DNA from: Candidatus Rokuibacteriota bacterium
Lineage (GTDB): Bacteria; Methylomirabilota; Methylomirabilia; Rokubacteriales; CSP1-6
DNA length: 51,329 nucleotides
Reading direction: 5' to 3'
Assembly: GCA_003221515.1 (NCBI GenBank)
Contig: QHSI01000123.1
Location: 1 to 51,329, forward strand
The notes below the pieces were generated by a model, which had not been told where the DNA came from, did no database searches, and saw only the letters and a list, made by a program, of their open reading frames with translations. A program made the translations under genes and the position numbers. Each line of letters starts with the position of its first letter. The stretch's first letter is position 1. Positions 16,299 through 29,273 of this stretch are shown piece by piece.

Positions 16299-17309
16299 AT
16301 GGCGAAGACACTGACACGGAGTGGGACGTCCTCAGGCCTCGGCGTCGATGCCGCCGTCGCGAGGCAGCTGCTGGGCGATATGCTCTTGATCCGCCGCTTC
16401 GAGGAGAAGGCCGCCGAGGCGTACGCGCTCGGGAAGATCGGCGGGTTCCTCCATCTCTACATCGGCGAGGAGGCGGTGGCGGTCGGCACCACCTCGATGC
16501 TCCGGCCCGACGACTACGCGATCTCCGCGTACCGCGAGCACGGCCACTGCCTGGCGAAGGGCTCCGATCCCAAGCGGGTCATGGCCGAGCTGTTCGGTCG
16601 CCGCGACGGGCTCTCCAAGGGCAAGGGCGGCTCGATGCACCTGTTCGACAAGGGCACCAACTTCCTCGGCGGTCACGCGATCGTCGGCGCGCACCTGCCC
16701 ATCGCGGTGGGCGTCGGCTTCGCCATCAAGTACCGGGGCGGCGACCAGGTGATCGTGTGCTACTTCGGCGACGGCGCCGTACCGGAGGGGGAGTTCCACG
16801 AGGCGATGAACCTGGCGGCGCTCTGGAAGCTGCCGGTGCTGTTCCTCTGCGAGAACAACCGCTACGCGATGGGCACCTCGACCGACCGCGCGCTCGCCCA
16901 GACCGAGATCTGGAAGTTCGCCGAGACCTACGGCGTGCCCGGTGAGCGCGTGGACGGCATGGACGTGCTGGCGATCCGCGACGCGGTCGGCCGCGCGGTG
17001 GCCCGGGCGCGCACGGAGAAGACGCCGTCGCTCATCGAGGCCGACACCTACCGGTTCCGGGGCCATTCCATGCGCGATCCGGCCGGCGCGGTCTATCGCA
17101 CCAGGGAAGAGGTCGAGCGCGAGAAGCTCCGGGATCCCATCGTCCTGTTCCGCGAGAAGGTCGTGAGCGCGGGCGTGCTCTCCGAGGCCGACGCGCGCGC
17201 GGTCGAGAAGGACGTCAACGACCGGATCGACGAAGCGGTCGCGTACGCCGACGCGTCGCCGGAACCGCCGGGCGAGTGGCTCTTCACCGACATCTACAAG
17301 GAGTCGTGA
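16299..17309 (+). CDS. pdhA: Pyruvate dehydrogenase-type E1 component, alpha subunit
   Basis: Thiamine-diphosphate-dependent 2-oxoacid decarboxylase, alpha chain of the alpha2-beta2 E1, 336 residues. A good Shine-Dalgarno GGGAGG (16290-16295) precedes the ATG. Motifs: MLLIRRFEEKAAEAYA, the YREHGHCLAKG region, GKGGSMHLFD, the ThDP/Mg motif FGDGAVPEGEFHEAMNLAALW and ENNRYAMGT. RFRGHSMRDPAG is the phosphorylation-loop region. Order E1a-E1b-E2-E3 supports a pyruvate (or acetoin-type) dehydrogenase complex. Confidence 0.93.
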   Translation: MAKTLTRSGTSSGLGVDAAVARQLLGDMLLIRRFEEKAAEAYALGKIGGFLHLYIGEEAVAVGTTSMLRPDDYAISAYREHGHCLAKGSDPKRVMAELFGRRDGLSKGKGGSMHLFDKGTNFLGGHAIVGAHLPIAVGVGFAIKYRGGDQVIVCYFGDGAVPEGEFHEAMNLAALWKLPVLFLCENNRYAMGTSTDRALAQTEIWKFAETYGVPGERVDGMDVLAIRDAVGRAVARARTEKTPSLIEADTYRFRGHSMRDPAGAVYRTREEVEREKLRDPIVLFREKVVSAGVLSEADARAVEKDVNDRIDEAVAYADASPEPPGEWLFTDIYKES

Positions 17310-17310
17310 G

Positions 17311-18300
17311 ATGGCGGTGATGACCTATCGCGACGCCCTGAACATGGCGCTCCGCGAGGAGATGCGGCGCGACGGGCGCGTGTTCCTGATCGGCGAGGAG
17401 ATCGGCCTCTACGACGGCGCCTACAAGGTGACCCAGGGGCTCCTGAAAGAGTTCGGGCCGCAGCGCGTCGTGGACACGCCGATCGCCGAGTCGGGCTTCA
17501 CCGGCGTCGGCATCGGGGCGGCCATGGTGGGGCTGCGCCCGGTCGTCGAGATGATGACGTTCAACTTCGCGCTGCTGGCCCTCGACCAGATCGTCAACTC
17601 GGCGGCGAAGATGTGCTACATGTCCGGCGGCCAGTTCAACGTGCCGATCGTCATCCGCGGTCCCGGCGGCCCCGCCGCTCAGCTCGCGGCGCAGCACTCG
17701 CAGTCGATGGAGACGTACTTCTACCACGTGCCCGGGCTCAAAGTCGTCCGGCCCACGACTCCGATGGACGCCAAGGGGCTGCTGAAGGCTGCGATCCGGG
17801 ACGACAACCCGGTCATCTTCATCGAATCCGAAACTCTCTACCACGTCAAAGGAGAGGTTCCTGAAGACCCCGAGTTTTTGATCCCCCTCGGCAAGGCGCT
17901 GGTGCGCCGCGAGGGGACCGACGTCACGGTCATCGCGTACATGGGCATGATGTACCGGGCGATGGAGGCGGCGGAGGACCTCGAGAAAGAGGGGATCTCC
18001 GTCGAGCTGGTCGATCCTCGTACGCTTCGTCCCATGGATACGGAGACCATCATCAACTCGGTGCGAAAGACCCACCGCTGCGTCGTCGTGGAGGCCGGGG
18101 CCGGCTTCGCCGGCATGGGCTCGGAGATCGGCGCGTTCGTCACCGAGCAGGCCTTCGACGACCTCGACGCGCCCGTGGAGCGTGTGACCGGCGCCAACGC
18201 CCCGATGCCGTACGCGCGCAACCTCGAGAAGCTCAAGACCCCTTCGAAGGACAGGATCGTCGCCGCGATCCGCCGCGTGTGCAACGTGAACGGGAGCTGA
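17311..18300 (+). CDS. pdhB: Pyruvate dehydrogenase-type E1 component, beta subunit
   Basis: Transketolase-like beta chain of E1, 329 residues, starting one base after the pdhA stop. Motifs include GEEIGLYDGAYKVTQGL, TPIAESGFTGVGIGAAM, PVVEMMTFNFALLALDQIVN and GPGGPAAQLAAQHSQS; the C-terminal part holds LVDPRTLRPMDTETI. The preserved pair of alpha and beta chains indicates a heterotetrameric E1 rather than the single-chain AceE type. Confidence 0.94.
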   Translation: MAVMTYRDALNMALREEMRRDGRVFLIGEEIGLYDGAYKVTQGLLKEFGPQRVVDTPIAESGFTGVGIGAAMVGLRPVVEMMTFNFALLALDQIVNSAAKMCYMSGGQFNVPIVIRGPGGPAAQLAAQHSQSMETYFYHVPGLKVVRPTTPMDAKGLLKAAIRDDNPVIFIESETLYHVKGEVPEDPEFLIPLGKALVRREGTDVTVIAYMGMMYRAMEAAEDLEKEGISVELVDPRTLRPMDTETIINSVRKTHRCVVVEAGAGFAGMGSEIGAFVTEQAFDDLDAPVERVTGANAPMPYARNLEKLKTPSKDRIVAAIRRVCNVNGS

Positions 18301-18303
18301 GCC

Positions 18304-19635
18304 ATGGCCGTCACGAAGGTCGTCATGCCCAAGCTCTCCGAGGCGATGGAAAGCGGCAAGATCATCAAGTGGCTCAAGAAGGAAGGCGACCGGATCCAGG
18401 GCGGCGACATCCTGGCCGAGGTCGAGACGGACAAGGCCGACGTCGAGATGGAAGCGTTCGGCGCCGGAGTCCTCAGAAAGATCCTGGCGCCGGCCGGTGA
18501 GACCGTGCCGGTGGGCGTGCTCATCGGCGTCATCGCCGAGCCGGGCGACGACGTCGCCGCGCTGATAGCGAGCGCCCCAGCGCCGGCGCCCCCGAGCGCC
18601 GCTCCGGCGACTACCAGCGCTGCCGGCGCCGCGCCGGCCCGCGCCGGCGCTCCCGCGCTCGCCGTTGCGGCTCCGTCGACCCCGGCCCCGACTCCCGCCG
18701 CATCCCCGCGCCCGCCCGCCGTGGCGCCGGTGCCCATGCGGCCGTCGCCGGTAACGAGCGCGCCGGCCGCCGCCGTTGCCGCCCAACCGTCCGGCGGTCG
18801 CGTGAAGGCCTCGCCGCTGGCGAAGAAGATCGCCGCCCAGACCGGCGTCGACCTGCGACTGCTCCAGGGCACGGGCCCGGGCGGGCGCATCGTCCGGCGC
18901 GATGTCGAGACCGCGGGCGCGGCGCCGGCGGCGATGCGCGCGGTGCCCGACGCCGAGTTCGAGGACCGTCCGTTGTCGCCGATGCGCGCGGCGATCGCGC
19001 GGCAGATGCCCCTGTCCAAGGCGCCGGTGCCGCACTTCTACGTCACGAACGAGGTCGCGATGGACCGCGCGTGGGAGCTCCGCGAGGAGCTCAACGCGCT
19101 CGAGGGCCAGCCGAAGATCTCGCTGAACGACCTGGTGATCCGCGCCTGCGCCCTGGCGCTCCTGCAGCACCCCGGCGTCAACGCCTCGTTCCGCGGCGAC
19201 GCGATCCGCGTCTTCCATCGGGCGCACATCGGCATCGCCGTCGCGCTCGAGGAGGGGCTCATCACGCCGGTGCTGCGCGATTGCCACGCCAAGTCGCTGG
19301 CGCAGATCGCCGTCGAGTCCCGCGACCTGGCCGAGCGCGCGCGCGTGCGGAAGCTGCGCGCCCAGGAGCTGTCCGGCGCGACCTTCTCGATCTCGAACCT
19401 CGGCATGTTCGACGTCGCCGAGTTCTCGGCCATCATCAACCCGCCCGAGGGCGCGATCCTCGCGGTCGGCTCGGTCCGGCGGGTGCCGGTGGTGGACGAG
19501 GCGGGCCTGGGGGTCGGCCGGCGCATGGCGCTGACGATCTCGTGCGATCACCGGGTGATGGACGGCGCGATGGGCGCCCGGTTCCTGCAGGACGTCAAGC
19601 GCCTGCTCGAGGAGCCGCTGCGGCTCCTGATATGA
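18304..19635 (+). CDS. pdhC: Dihydrolipoyl acetyltransferase (E2) of the dehydrogenase complex
   Basis: Core E2 subunit, 443 residues. One N-terminal lipoyl domain carries the lipoylated lysine at about residue 44 (EVETDKADVEME). An Ala/Pro-rich flexible linker (about 85-155) leads to a peripheral-subunit-binding domain (ASPLAKKIAAQTGVDLRLLQ ... GPGGRIVRRDV), then the catalytic domain with SISNLGMFDV and the active-site SCDHRVMDGAMGARF. Lipoylation would need LipA, encoded at 6582-7484. 3 nt separate it from pdhB. Confidence 0.95.
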   Translation: MAVTKVVMPKLSEAMESGKIIKWLKKEGDRIQGGDILAEVETDKADVEMEAFGAGVLRKILAPAGETVPVGVLIGVIAEPGDDVAALIASAPAPAPPSAAPATTSAAGAAPARAGAPALAVAAPSTPAPTPAASPRPPAVAPVPMRPSPVTSAPAAAVAAQPSGGRVKASPLAKKIAAQTGVDLRLLQGTGPGGRIVRRDVETAGAAPAAMRAVPDAEFEDRPLSPMRAAIARQMPLSKAPVPHFYVTNEVAMDRAWELREELNALEGQPKISLNDLVIRACALALLQHPGVNASFRGDAIRVFHRAHIGIAVALEEGLITPVLRDCHAKSLAQIAVESRDLAERARVRKLRAQELSGATFSISNLGMFDVAEFSAIINPPEGAILAVGSVRRVPVVDEAGLGVGRRMALTISCDHRVMDGAMGARFLQDVKRLLEEPLRLLI

Positions 19636-19668
19636 CCCTCCATGGTTGCCGCCCGAACGTCGGGCGCG

Positions 19669-19708
19669 GAGGCGCCCCGACGGTGAATCCTAAAGAGGCG
19701 CCCCGACG

Positions 19709-19720
<12 letters not shown>
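19669..19720 (+). repeat. 26-bp tandem duplication covering the lpdA start
   Basis: Two copies, 19669-19694 and 19695-19720, differ at one base. Each contains GAGGCGCCCCGACGGTG, i.e. a GAGG ribosome-like site 10 nt before a GTG start. The second GTG (19709) starts lpdA. The first GTG (19683) starts a 9-codon frame, MNPKEAPRR, whose TGA overlaps the real start. Confidence 0.93.
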
Positions 19721-21088
<1,368 letters not shown>

Positions 21089-21138
21089 CGCGCCCGCCCG
21101 CCGCGCCGCCCAGGTGGCGACGCGCTCGCAGCTGGATC

Positions 21139-23091
21139 GTGGTCGCGGGGGTGGTCGTGACCTTCATCGCCTTCGCGCCGTCGCTGCTGAGCCAGTTCGT
21201 CGACTGGGACGACCTCGAGAACTTCACCGTCAACCCGTTCTACCGCGGGCTCGGCTGGAGCCACCTCAAGTGGATGTGGACGACCACGCTCCTCGGCCAC
21301 TACGTCCCCCTCACGTGGATGACGCTGGGCGCCGACTATCTCGTCTGGGGGATGAACCCGGCCGGCTACCATCTCACCAACGTCGTCCTGCACTGCGCGA
21401 ACGTGGCGCTCCTCTACTTCGTCACGCTGCGCCTGCTCGGCGCGGCGATGCCGGCGACCGCGGGTCACCCTCTCGCCTGGCGGCTCGGCGCGGCCTTCGC
21501 GGCGCTCGTCTTCGGCGTGCACCCGCTACGGGTGGAGTCGGTGGCGTGGATCACCGAGCGGCGCGACGTCCTGTCCGGGTTCTTCTACCTGCTCGCGATC
21601 TGCGCGTCCCTGCGTGACGCCGAGGCTCCGTCGGGGCGATCGATCCGGCGGCGGGCGTGGTACTGGGTCGCGCTCGGAAGCTTCGCGCTGGGCCTGCTCG
21701 CCAAGGCGATCGTCGTGACGCTCCCCCTCGTCCTCGTCGTGCTCGACGTGTATCCGCTGCGGCGTCTCGGGGGCGCGCGGGGCTGGTGGAATGCCGAGGC
21801 GCGCCGCCGATGGGTCGAGAAGGTCCCCTTTTTCCTCGGGGGCGCGCTCGTGATCCCGATCGCTCTCGTGGCCGCCCGGACCGGCGCGAACCTCGTGACG
21901 ATCGCCGCGCTCGGGATCGTCGACCGCCTGGCGATCAGCGTCTACGGGCTGACTTTCTATGTATGGAAGACGGTCGTTCCGCTGGACCTCTCGCCGTTCT
22001 ACGCGCTGAGAACGCCGCTCGTGCCGCTGAGCGCTCCCTACGTCGTGAGCGGCCTCGCGGTGGCCGGCGTGACGGCGGCGGCGATCGCGCTGCGCCGGCG
22101 CTGGCCCGCCCTGGGCGCCGCGTGGCTCGTGTACGTCGTCACCGTGTTGCCGGTGTCCGGCGTCTTCCAGAACGGGCCGCAGATCGCCGCCGACCGGTAC
22201 AGCTACCTCCCGTCGCTTCCATGGGCCGTGCTGGCCGGCGCCGGCGCGATCGCGGGCTGGAACGCGTGGCGCGAACGGCGCGGGCGCTCCCCGGCGCTCG
22301 CCGTGCCCGGTGCCGCCGCGCTCGTGATCATCGTCCTCGCGGCGCTCACCTGGCTGCAGGTGAGCGTCTGGCGCGACTCGGAGCGACTCTGGACTCACGC
22401 GCTGGTACTCGGTCCGTCGTCGATGGCCCACTCGCACCTGGCCAACCTACGCCGTCAGCAGGCGCGCTGGGCCGAAGCCAACGAGCACTATCGTCTGGCC
22501 TCGGCGATGCGGCCTGACGCCGCGCATCTTCATGTGAATTGGGGGACGGCGCTCGCCCAGCAGGGGAAGCTCGCCGAGGCGATCGATCGCTATCGCGAGG
22601 CGCTCCGCATCTCACCACGCAGCGCCGATGCTCACTACCACTGGGGCAACGCGCGGTTCGCGGCCGGCGACCTCGAGGAGGCGATCGGCCACTACCGCGA
22701 AGCGGTGCGGATCGACCCCGCCGCCGCCGAGGTCTACAGCAACTGGGGCAGGGCCCTGGCCCAGCAAGGCAAGCGCGACGAAGCGATCGCCCGGTATCGC
22801 GAGGCGTTGCGCATCGCGCCGCACAGCGTCCCGCACTATAACTGGGGCAACGCGCTGTTCGCGGCCGGCGAGCTCGAGGAGGCGATCAGCCATTACCGCG
22901 AAGCGACCCGAATCGCCCCCGACGCGGCCGAGGCCTACAACAACTGGGGTCGCGCGCTCGCGCAGCTGGGCCGGTGGGACGAGGCGATCGACAAGTATCG
23001 CGAGGCCCTGCGCATCCGACCGAACTATCCGCTGGCGTCGGCGAACCTGGATCAGGCCCTGGCGCGCGCCGGACGAGCCCCGGCGCGCTGA
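21139..23091 (+). CDS. TMTC-like membrane protein with C-terminal TPR repeats
   Basis: About 650 residues: roughly ten membrane helices (1-410) followed by about six TPRs (430-645). The membrane part resembles the GT-C glycosyltransferase fold of eukaryotic TMTC O-mannosyltransferases and their bacterial relatives. The first periplasmic loop has the acidic DWDD (residues 22-25), followed by HYVPLTWMTLGADYLVWG, HPLRVESVAWITERRDVLSG and NGPQIAADRYSYLPSLP. TPRs have AEAYNNWGRALAQLGRWDEA-type units. The start is uncertain: GTG 21139 is the first standard in-frame codon after lpdA, and basic residues encoded just upstream suggest translation may begin earlier. No sugar donor or acceptor can be named. 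Confidence 0.8.
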   Translation: MVAGVVVTFIAFAPSLLSQFVDWDDLENFTVNPFYRGLGWSHLKWMWTTTLLGHYVPLTWMTLGADYLVWGMNPAGYHLTNVVLHCANVALLYFVTLRLLGAAMPATAGHPLAWRLGAAFAALVFGVHPLRVESVAWITERRDVLSGFFYLLAICASLRDAEAPSGRSIRRRAWYWVALGSFALGLLAKAIVVTLPLVLVVLDVYPLRRLGGARGWWNAEARRRWVEKVPFFLGGALVIPIALVAARTGANLVTIAALGIVDRLAISVYGLTFYVWKTVVPLDLSPFYALRTPLVPLSAPYVVSGLAVAGVTAAAIALRRRWPALGAAWLVYVVTVLPVSGVFQNGPQIAADRYSYLPSLPWAVLAGAGAIAGWNAWRERRGRSPALAVPGAAALVIIVLAALTWLQVSVWRDSERLWTHALVLGPSSMAHSHLANLRRQQARWAEANEHYRLASAMRPDAAHLHVNWGTALAQQGKLAEAIDRYREALRISPRSADAHYHWGNARFAAGDLEEAIGHYREAVRIDPAAAEVYSNWGRALAQQGKRDEAIARYREALRIAPHSVPHYNWGNALFAAGELEEAISHYREATRIAPDAAEAYNNWGRALAQLGRWDEAIDKYREALRIRPNYPLASANLDQALARAGRAPAR

Positions 23092-23102
23092 GCGCCCACG
23101 CG

Positions 23103-23123
23103 GCGCCGGGCGAGTGCCGGCGC
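23103..23123. terminator. Hairpin between convergent genes
   Basis: GCGCCGG (23103-23109) pairs perfectly with CCGGCGC (23117-23123) around a 7-nt loop, in the 38-bp gap between two convergent genes. There is no T-run on either side, so intrinsic termination is doubtful. Confidence 0.35.
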
Positions 23124-23129
23124 AGTTCC

Positions 23130-23720
23130 TCAGTGGTGATGCAACAACGGTAGCGTGAAGAGCGGGACGAACCCGTTCAGGGCGAGCACGGCCCCCAGCA
23201 GCGCCAGGATCAGCGAGAACCAGAACATCGGACGCGAGGTCGAGAGGATCGAGACCGACGCGGACACGATCGCGACCTGAAGGAACACCTCGCCGAACTC
23301 GAAGTACGGGTGCCGGTCGCGGTGGCGGTCCCTGACCCCCTCGAGCTTCTTGGCGTCCTTCTCGATATCCTTCTTCTCGGCGTTGTAGCGCTTCTCCTCC
23401 TCGCCGAACTTCGCCACGAGCGCCTCGAACTTGGCCCGCTCTGCGCCCTTGAGGGTCGAGGGCTCGGCCAGGTTCGCCTCCAGCAGCATCTTCTGGCTGC
23501 GGTACTGGTGCTCGCGGATCACCTTCGCCTGATAGAAGGCCCACTGGTCGGACGACTGCTGCTGGGCGAGCAGCATCTCCTTGACGGAGTTGTTGCCGCC
23601 GAGCGCCGCGATGGAGAGCGCGACCGCGTAGATCGCGGTGGTCAGGGCGACGCGCCGGCTGAAGCTCTTCTCGGCGTGCTCGTGGAGCTCTTCCGGGTTC
23701 GGCAGCTCGACCTCAGTCAT
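23130..23720 (-). CDS. DUF4337-family membrane protein
   Basis: 196 residues, matching the DUF4337 type: an N-terminal cytosolic segment, one helix at about 25-43 ([17 protein letters not shown]), a long charged coiled-coil region (60-135; [33 protein letters not shown]) and two C-terminal helices (about 148-190). Function unknown. It ends in three His. It is the last of three overlapping minus-strand genes; its start overlaps the YtxH gene by 8 nt. Confidence 0.8.
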   Translation of the reverse strand: MTEVELPNPEELHEHAEKSFSRRVALTTAIYAVALSIAALGGNNSVKEMLLAQQQSSDQWAFYQAKVIREHQYRSQKMLLEANLAEPSTLKGAERAKFEALVAKFGEEEKRYNAEKKDIEKDAKKLEGVRDRHRDRHPYFEFGEVFLQVAIVSASVSILSTSRPMFWFSLILALLGAVLALNGFVPLFTLPLLHHH

Positions 23721-24027
23721 GCGACTCCGTTCCCCTGCGGATCTCCTCTCGCATGGCGTCCCGGCCCGCCTCGAACGCGCTCATGAGCCGCTGGGTCTGC
23801 TCCTCGAAGAGCTCACGGCTCTTGTCCAGCAACTCGCCGGCGTGGCCCTGTGCGTGGCTGGCGAAGTCCTGCGCCCGCTTCGCGACGTCGCCGCCGCGCT
23901 CCAGCAGCAGCTCGCGCGCCTGGGCGCCGGTCTTCGGGGTCAGCAACAGCGCGGCGGCGGCGCCGAGCGCCGCGCCGAACAAAAACCAGCCCATGTATCC
24001 GGCGGCGTCGCCTCGCTCGTCACTCAT
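23713..24027 (-). CDS. YtxH-domain membrane protein
   Basis: 104 residues. One N-terminal membrane helix [20 protein letters not shown] with the short TPKTGA turn typical of YtxH (general-stress-protein-like) proteins, then a charged amphipathic region likely to form a coiled coil. Function not established. It overlaps its neighbours on both sides by 8 nt, so the trio is one operon. Confidence 0.82.
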   Translation of the reverse strand: MSDERGDAAGYMGWFLFGAALGAAAALLLTPKTGAQARELLLERGGDVAKRAQDFASHAQGHAGELLDKSRELFEEQTQRLMSAFEAGRDAMREEIRRGTESHD

Positions 24028-24409
24028 GGTCGTCTCCTCGATGCCACAGGCGGTTGACGAACACGTCGATACCCTTCTTGAGACCCGCCGCGACGCCGAC
24101 GATCTGGCCGGCCCGCGTCAGCCCGCTCAGCGTCCCCACGAATCGACCGAGCCCCTCGGCGATCTTGTCGACACGATCGGCGACGGCGCCCACCCGCTCG
24201 AGCTCACGGCCGGCTTCGCGCGCGAGCGCGCGCACGTCCTCGGTGAGGGCGTGGGCCTGGCCGATCAGCGGCCGCAGCTCCTGCTCGACGATCGCCAGGA
24301 CGGCCTCGGCGCGCAGGGCGACCCGGCGCATCGCCAGGACCGTCGCCACCAGCGCCAGCACGAAGATCAGCGTCGCGACCGAGAGGGATACCAGGGCCCA
24401 ATAGGGCAT
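24020..24409 (-). CDS. DUF948-family membrane protein
   Basis: 129 residues: an N-terminal helix (about 6-27) and a long helical region ([37 protein letters not shown]) typical of DUF948 proteins, which are often encoded next to YtxH genes. First gene of the minus-strand trio; divergent from the carboxylase gene, with only 54 bp between the starts. Function unknown; envelope stress or cell-surface roles are only suggested by family context. Confidence 0.8.
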   Translation of the reverse strand: MPYWALVSLSVATLIFVLALVATVLAMRRVALRAEAVLAIVEQELRPLIGQAHALTEDVRALAREAGRELERVGAVADRVDKIAEGLGRFVGTLSGLTRAGQIVGVAAGLKKGIDVFVNRLWHRGDDHE

Positions 24410-24463
24410 GGGCCTGAATTATTGGTGGATAATCAACTGGAAGTCAATGAAACTAGGACCTTG

Positions 24464-26014
<1,551 letters not shown>

Positions 26015-26019
26015 TGGCA

Positions 26020-26109
26020 GCGAGTCTATGATGGCGGGGCGAGCCGCAGCCGTCGGCGAGGCGAGTCTGTGATGGGTGCGCGAGCCGCAGCCGCAGGCGA
26101 GGCGAGTCT

Positions 26110-26112
<3 letters not shown>
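26020..26112 (+). repeat. 41-bp tandem repeat ending on the mutase start codon
   Basis: Units at 26020-26060 and 26061-26101 match at 35 of 41 bases, and a third partial unit from 26102 supplies GCGAGTCTGTG, which contains the GTG start (26110) of the next gene. Each unit has a CGAGCCGCAGCCG core and ends GGCGAG. The CTATGATGGC motif at the stop of the preceding gene also recurs in unit 1. Confidence 0.9.
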
Positions 26113-27695
<1,583 letters not shown>

Positions 27696-27699
<4 letters not shown>

Positions 27700-28511
27700 G
27701 AACGCGGCTCGGGCCCATCGTCGGTCTGGTCGCTGCCGGAGTCCTCGCGTTGGCGTCGAGCGCCGGCGCCGGGATGGCGGACCGCATCGGCGCCACCTTC
27801 GTGATGATGTCCGATCAGTTCATCAAGGCCTTCAACCCGCTCGAGGGGCTCGTGGTCGGGGTGGAGGGCAGCACTCTCTATCTGGATCTCGGCGAAGGCA
27901 ACGGCGCCCAGGTCGGCCAAGAGTACACGATCTTCCGCAAGGGCGAGGAGTTCCGGCACCCACTCACCCGCAAGGTGCTCGGGCGCTTCGAGGAGATTCT
28001 GGGGCACGCGCAGATCCGCCGCGTCCAGCCGCGCTTCTCCGAGGCCGTGTTCGTCCCGATTGACGGCAAGCCGCTCCCGGCTTCGGATGACGGGGTGCGC
28101 ATCACCCGGGGACGGATCAAGGTCGGCGTCACGCCCGTCCTCGATCTGACCCAGGCGCAGACGAAGCCCGACTTGCGACGCGTTCCGTATCTGATGGCGG
28201 TGGTGCTCGAGCAGTCGAAGCGCTTCCAGGTCAGCGACCCCTTCACGGTCAACGACCTCTTCGTCAGCGGCGGCGAGGACGTCAAGGCGGTCCTCGCGCT
28301 TCCGGAGCGGGCGGTGTCGATCTCGAAGCGGTTCGACGTGGCCGGCTGGGTCGTTCCGGTCCTGATCGAGCGGCGCGGCGTCGTCTACGTCGACGTGACG
28401 TGGATCTCCGCGGTGACCGGGACCGCGATGTTCTCGCGTCGCGAGCCCCTCTTGCCGCCGGCGGCGGCGGAGGAGCAGCGGTTCTCGTGGGAGCCGGTCA
28501 GCGAAGACTGA
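27696..28511 (+). CDS. Exported FlgT-C-like domain protein
   Basis: 271 residues, TTG start overlapping the mutA stop (TTGA). A signal peptide covers about residues 1-27 ([19 protein letters not shown]). Residues about 45-115 read [20 protein letters not shown] ... [14 protein letters not shown] ... [15 protein letters not shown], the pattern of the FlgT C-terminal domain (x-D-G-x-x-x-G with the basic HPxTxxVLG turn). The C-terminal half ([13 protein letters not shown] ... SKRFQVSD) looks like a small TolB/CsgG-like domain. The same two-domain arrangement recurs at 37679-39538. No flagellar gene is nearby; periplasmic or outer-membrane role inferred. Confidence 0.7.
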
Positions 28512-28550
28512 GGGCTTTCTCGGTCAGCCCTGGTATGGTATGACCGCGTC

Positions 28551-29267
28551 ATGAAGGGGCAATGTCTTGTGGTAGTCGCGGTCGTGGCGGCGTTCGCGAC
28601 CTCCGGCTGCTCGACCGCGAAACAGATCCTGGGCGTCCAGTCCCCGGGCGATCCCTCCGTCACCATCAAGGCCGCTGAGACTCGGTGGCTGCTGATCAAG
28701 AACCCGCGATTCGGCGAGGTCGCCAGCGAGCCCGAGTACGTGTGGGTCGAAGAGGACAAGATGCCGATCACCCTCACGACCCTCGTGCGCGGCCAGGGCG
28801 CGATCATCGCGACGCCGGAGATCGTCGCCAAGTACGGCGCCCCGCCCGGCGGGGGCAAGATCAGCCCGCGGCAGGGTGTCCCGACCCAGACGACACCGTC
28901 CGCGACCGGGTCGACGGCAGCGGACGCTGAGGCGCCGCCCCGCCGCGCCGCGGCCGCGGTGTCGCCGCCGACGAACGGGAGGGCGCACGAGGGCCCGAAG
29001 CGGGGCCTGGTCGTCTACGTCGACACGCCGCGGATCGTCGTCGACCTGACGGCCGCCGACGGCATGCGCGCCGGCACGCTGGTGAGCGTGCGTCGCGACG
29101 CCATCCCGATCGTCCATCCCGTGACCGGGGAAGTGCTCGGCGAGCTCGACCAGGAGGTCGCGACGGTGCGCCTGACCGAGGTGCGTGAGAAGTTCTCGGT
29201 CGGCGATGTCCAAACCGTGGCGCCCGGCGCGCGGATCCAGATCAAGGATCGCGTCGTCCCGAAGTAG
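28551..29267 (+). CDS. Lipoprotein with C-terminal FlgT-C-like domain
   Basis: 238 residues. Signal peptide with lipobox ending ATSGC (Cys20). Residues 25-110 are of unknown type (TRWLLIKNPRFGEVASEPEY, VWVEEDKMPITL), then a Pro/Thr/Ala-rich linker, and a C-terminal domain with VYVDTPRIVVDL, HPVTGEVLGELDQEVATVRL and VREKFSVGDVQTV, close to the FlgT C-terminal pattern. No Shine-Dalgarno is visible; TATGGT/TATGAC hexamers lie 6-11 nt before the ATG, so a leaderless start is possible. Function unknown. Confidence 0.75.
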   Translation: MKGQCLVVVAVVAAFATSGCSTAKQILGVQSPGDPSVTIKAAETRWLLIKNPRFGEVASEPEYVWVEEDKMPITLTTLVRGQGAIIATPEIVAKYGAPPGGGKISPRQGVPTQTTPSATGSTAADAEAPPRRAAAAVSPPTNGRAHEGPKRGLVVYVDTPRIVVDLTAADGMRAGTLVSVRRDAIPIVHPVTGEVLGELDQEVATVRLTEVREKFSVGDVQTVAPGARIQIKDRVVPK

Positions 29268-29273
29268 CCCCGC

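Noticed and set aside
23753-24463. Extended N-terminus of the carboxylase beta subunit into the DUF948/YtxH region
   Set aside because: The open frame runs across three clear minus-strand genes; ATG 24464 gives the normal start for this family.
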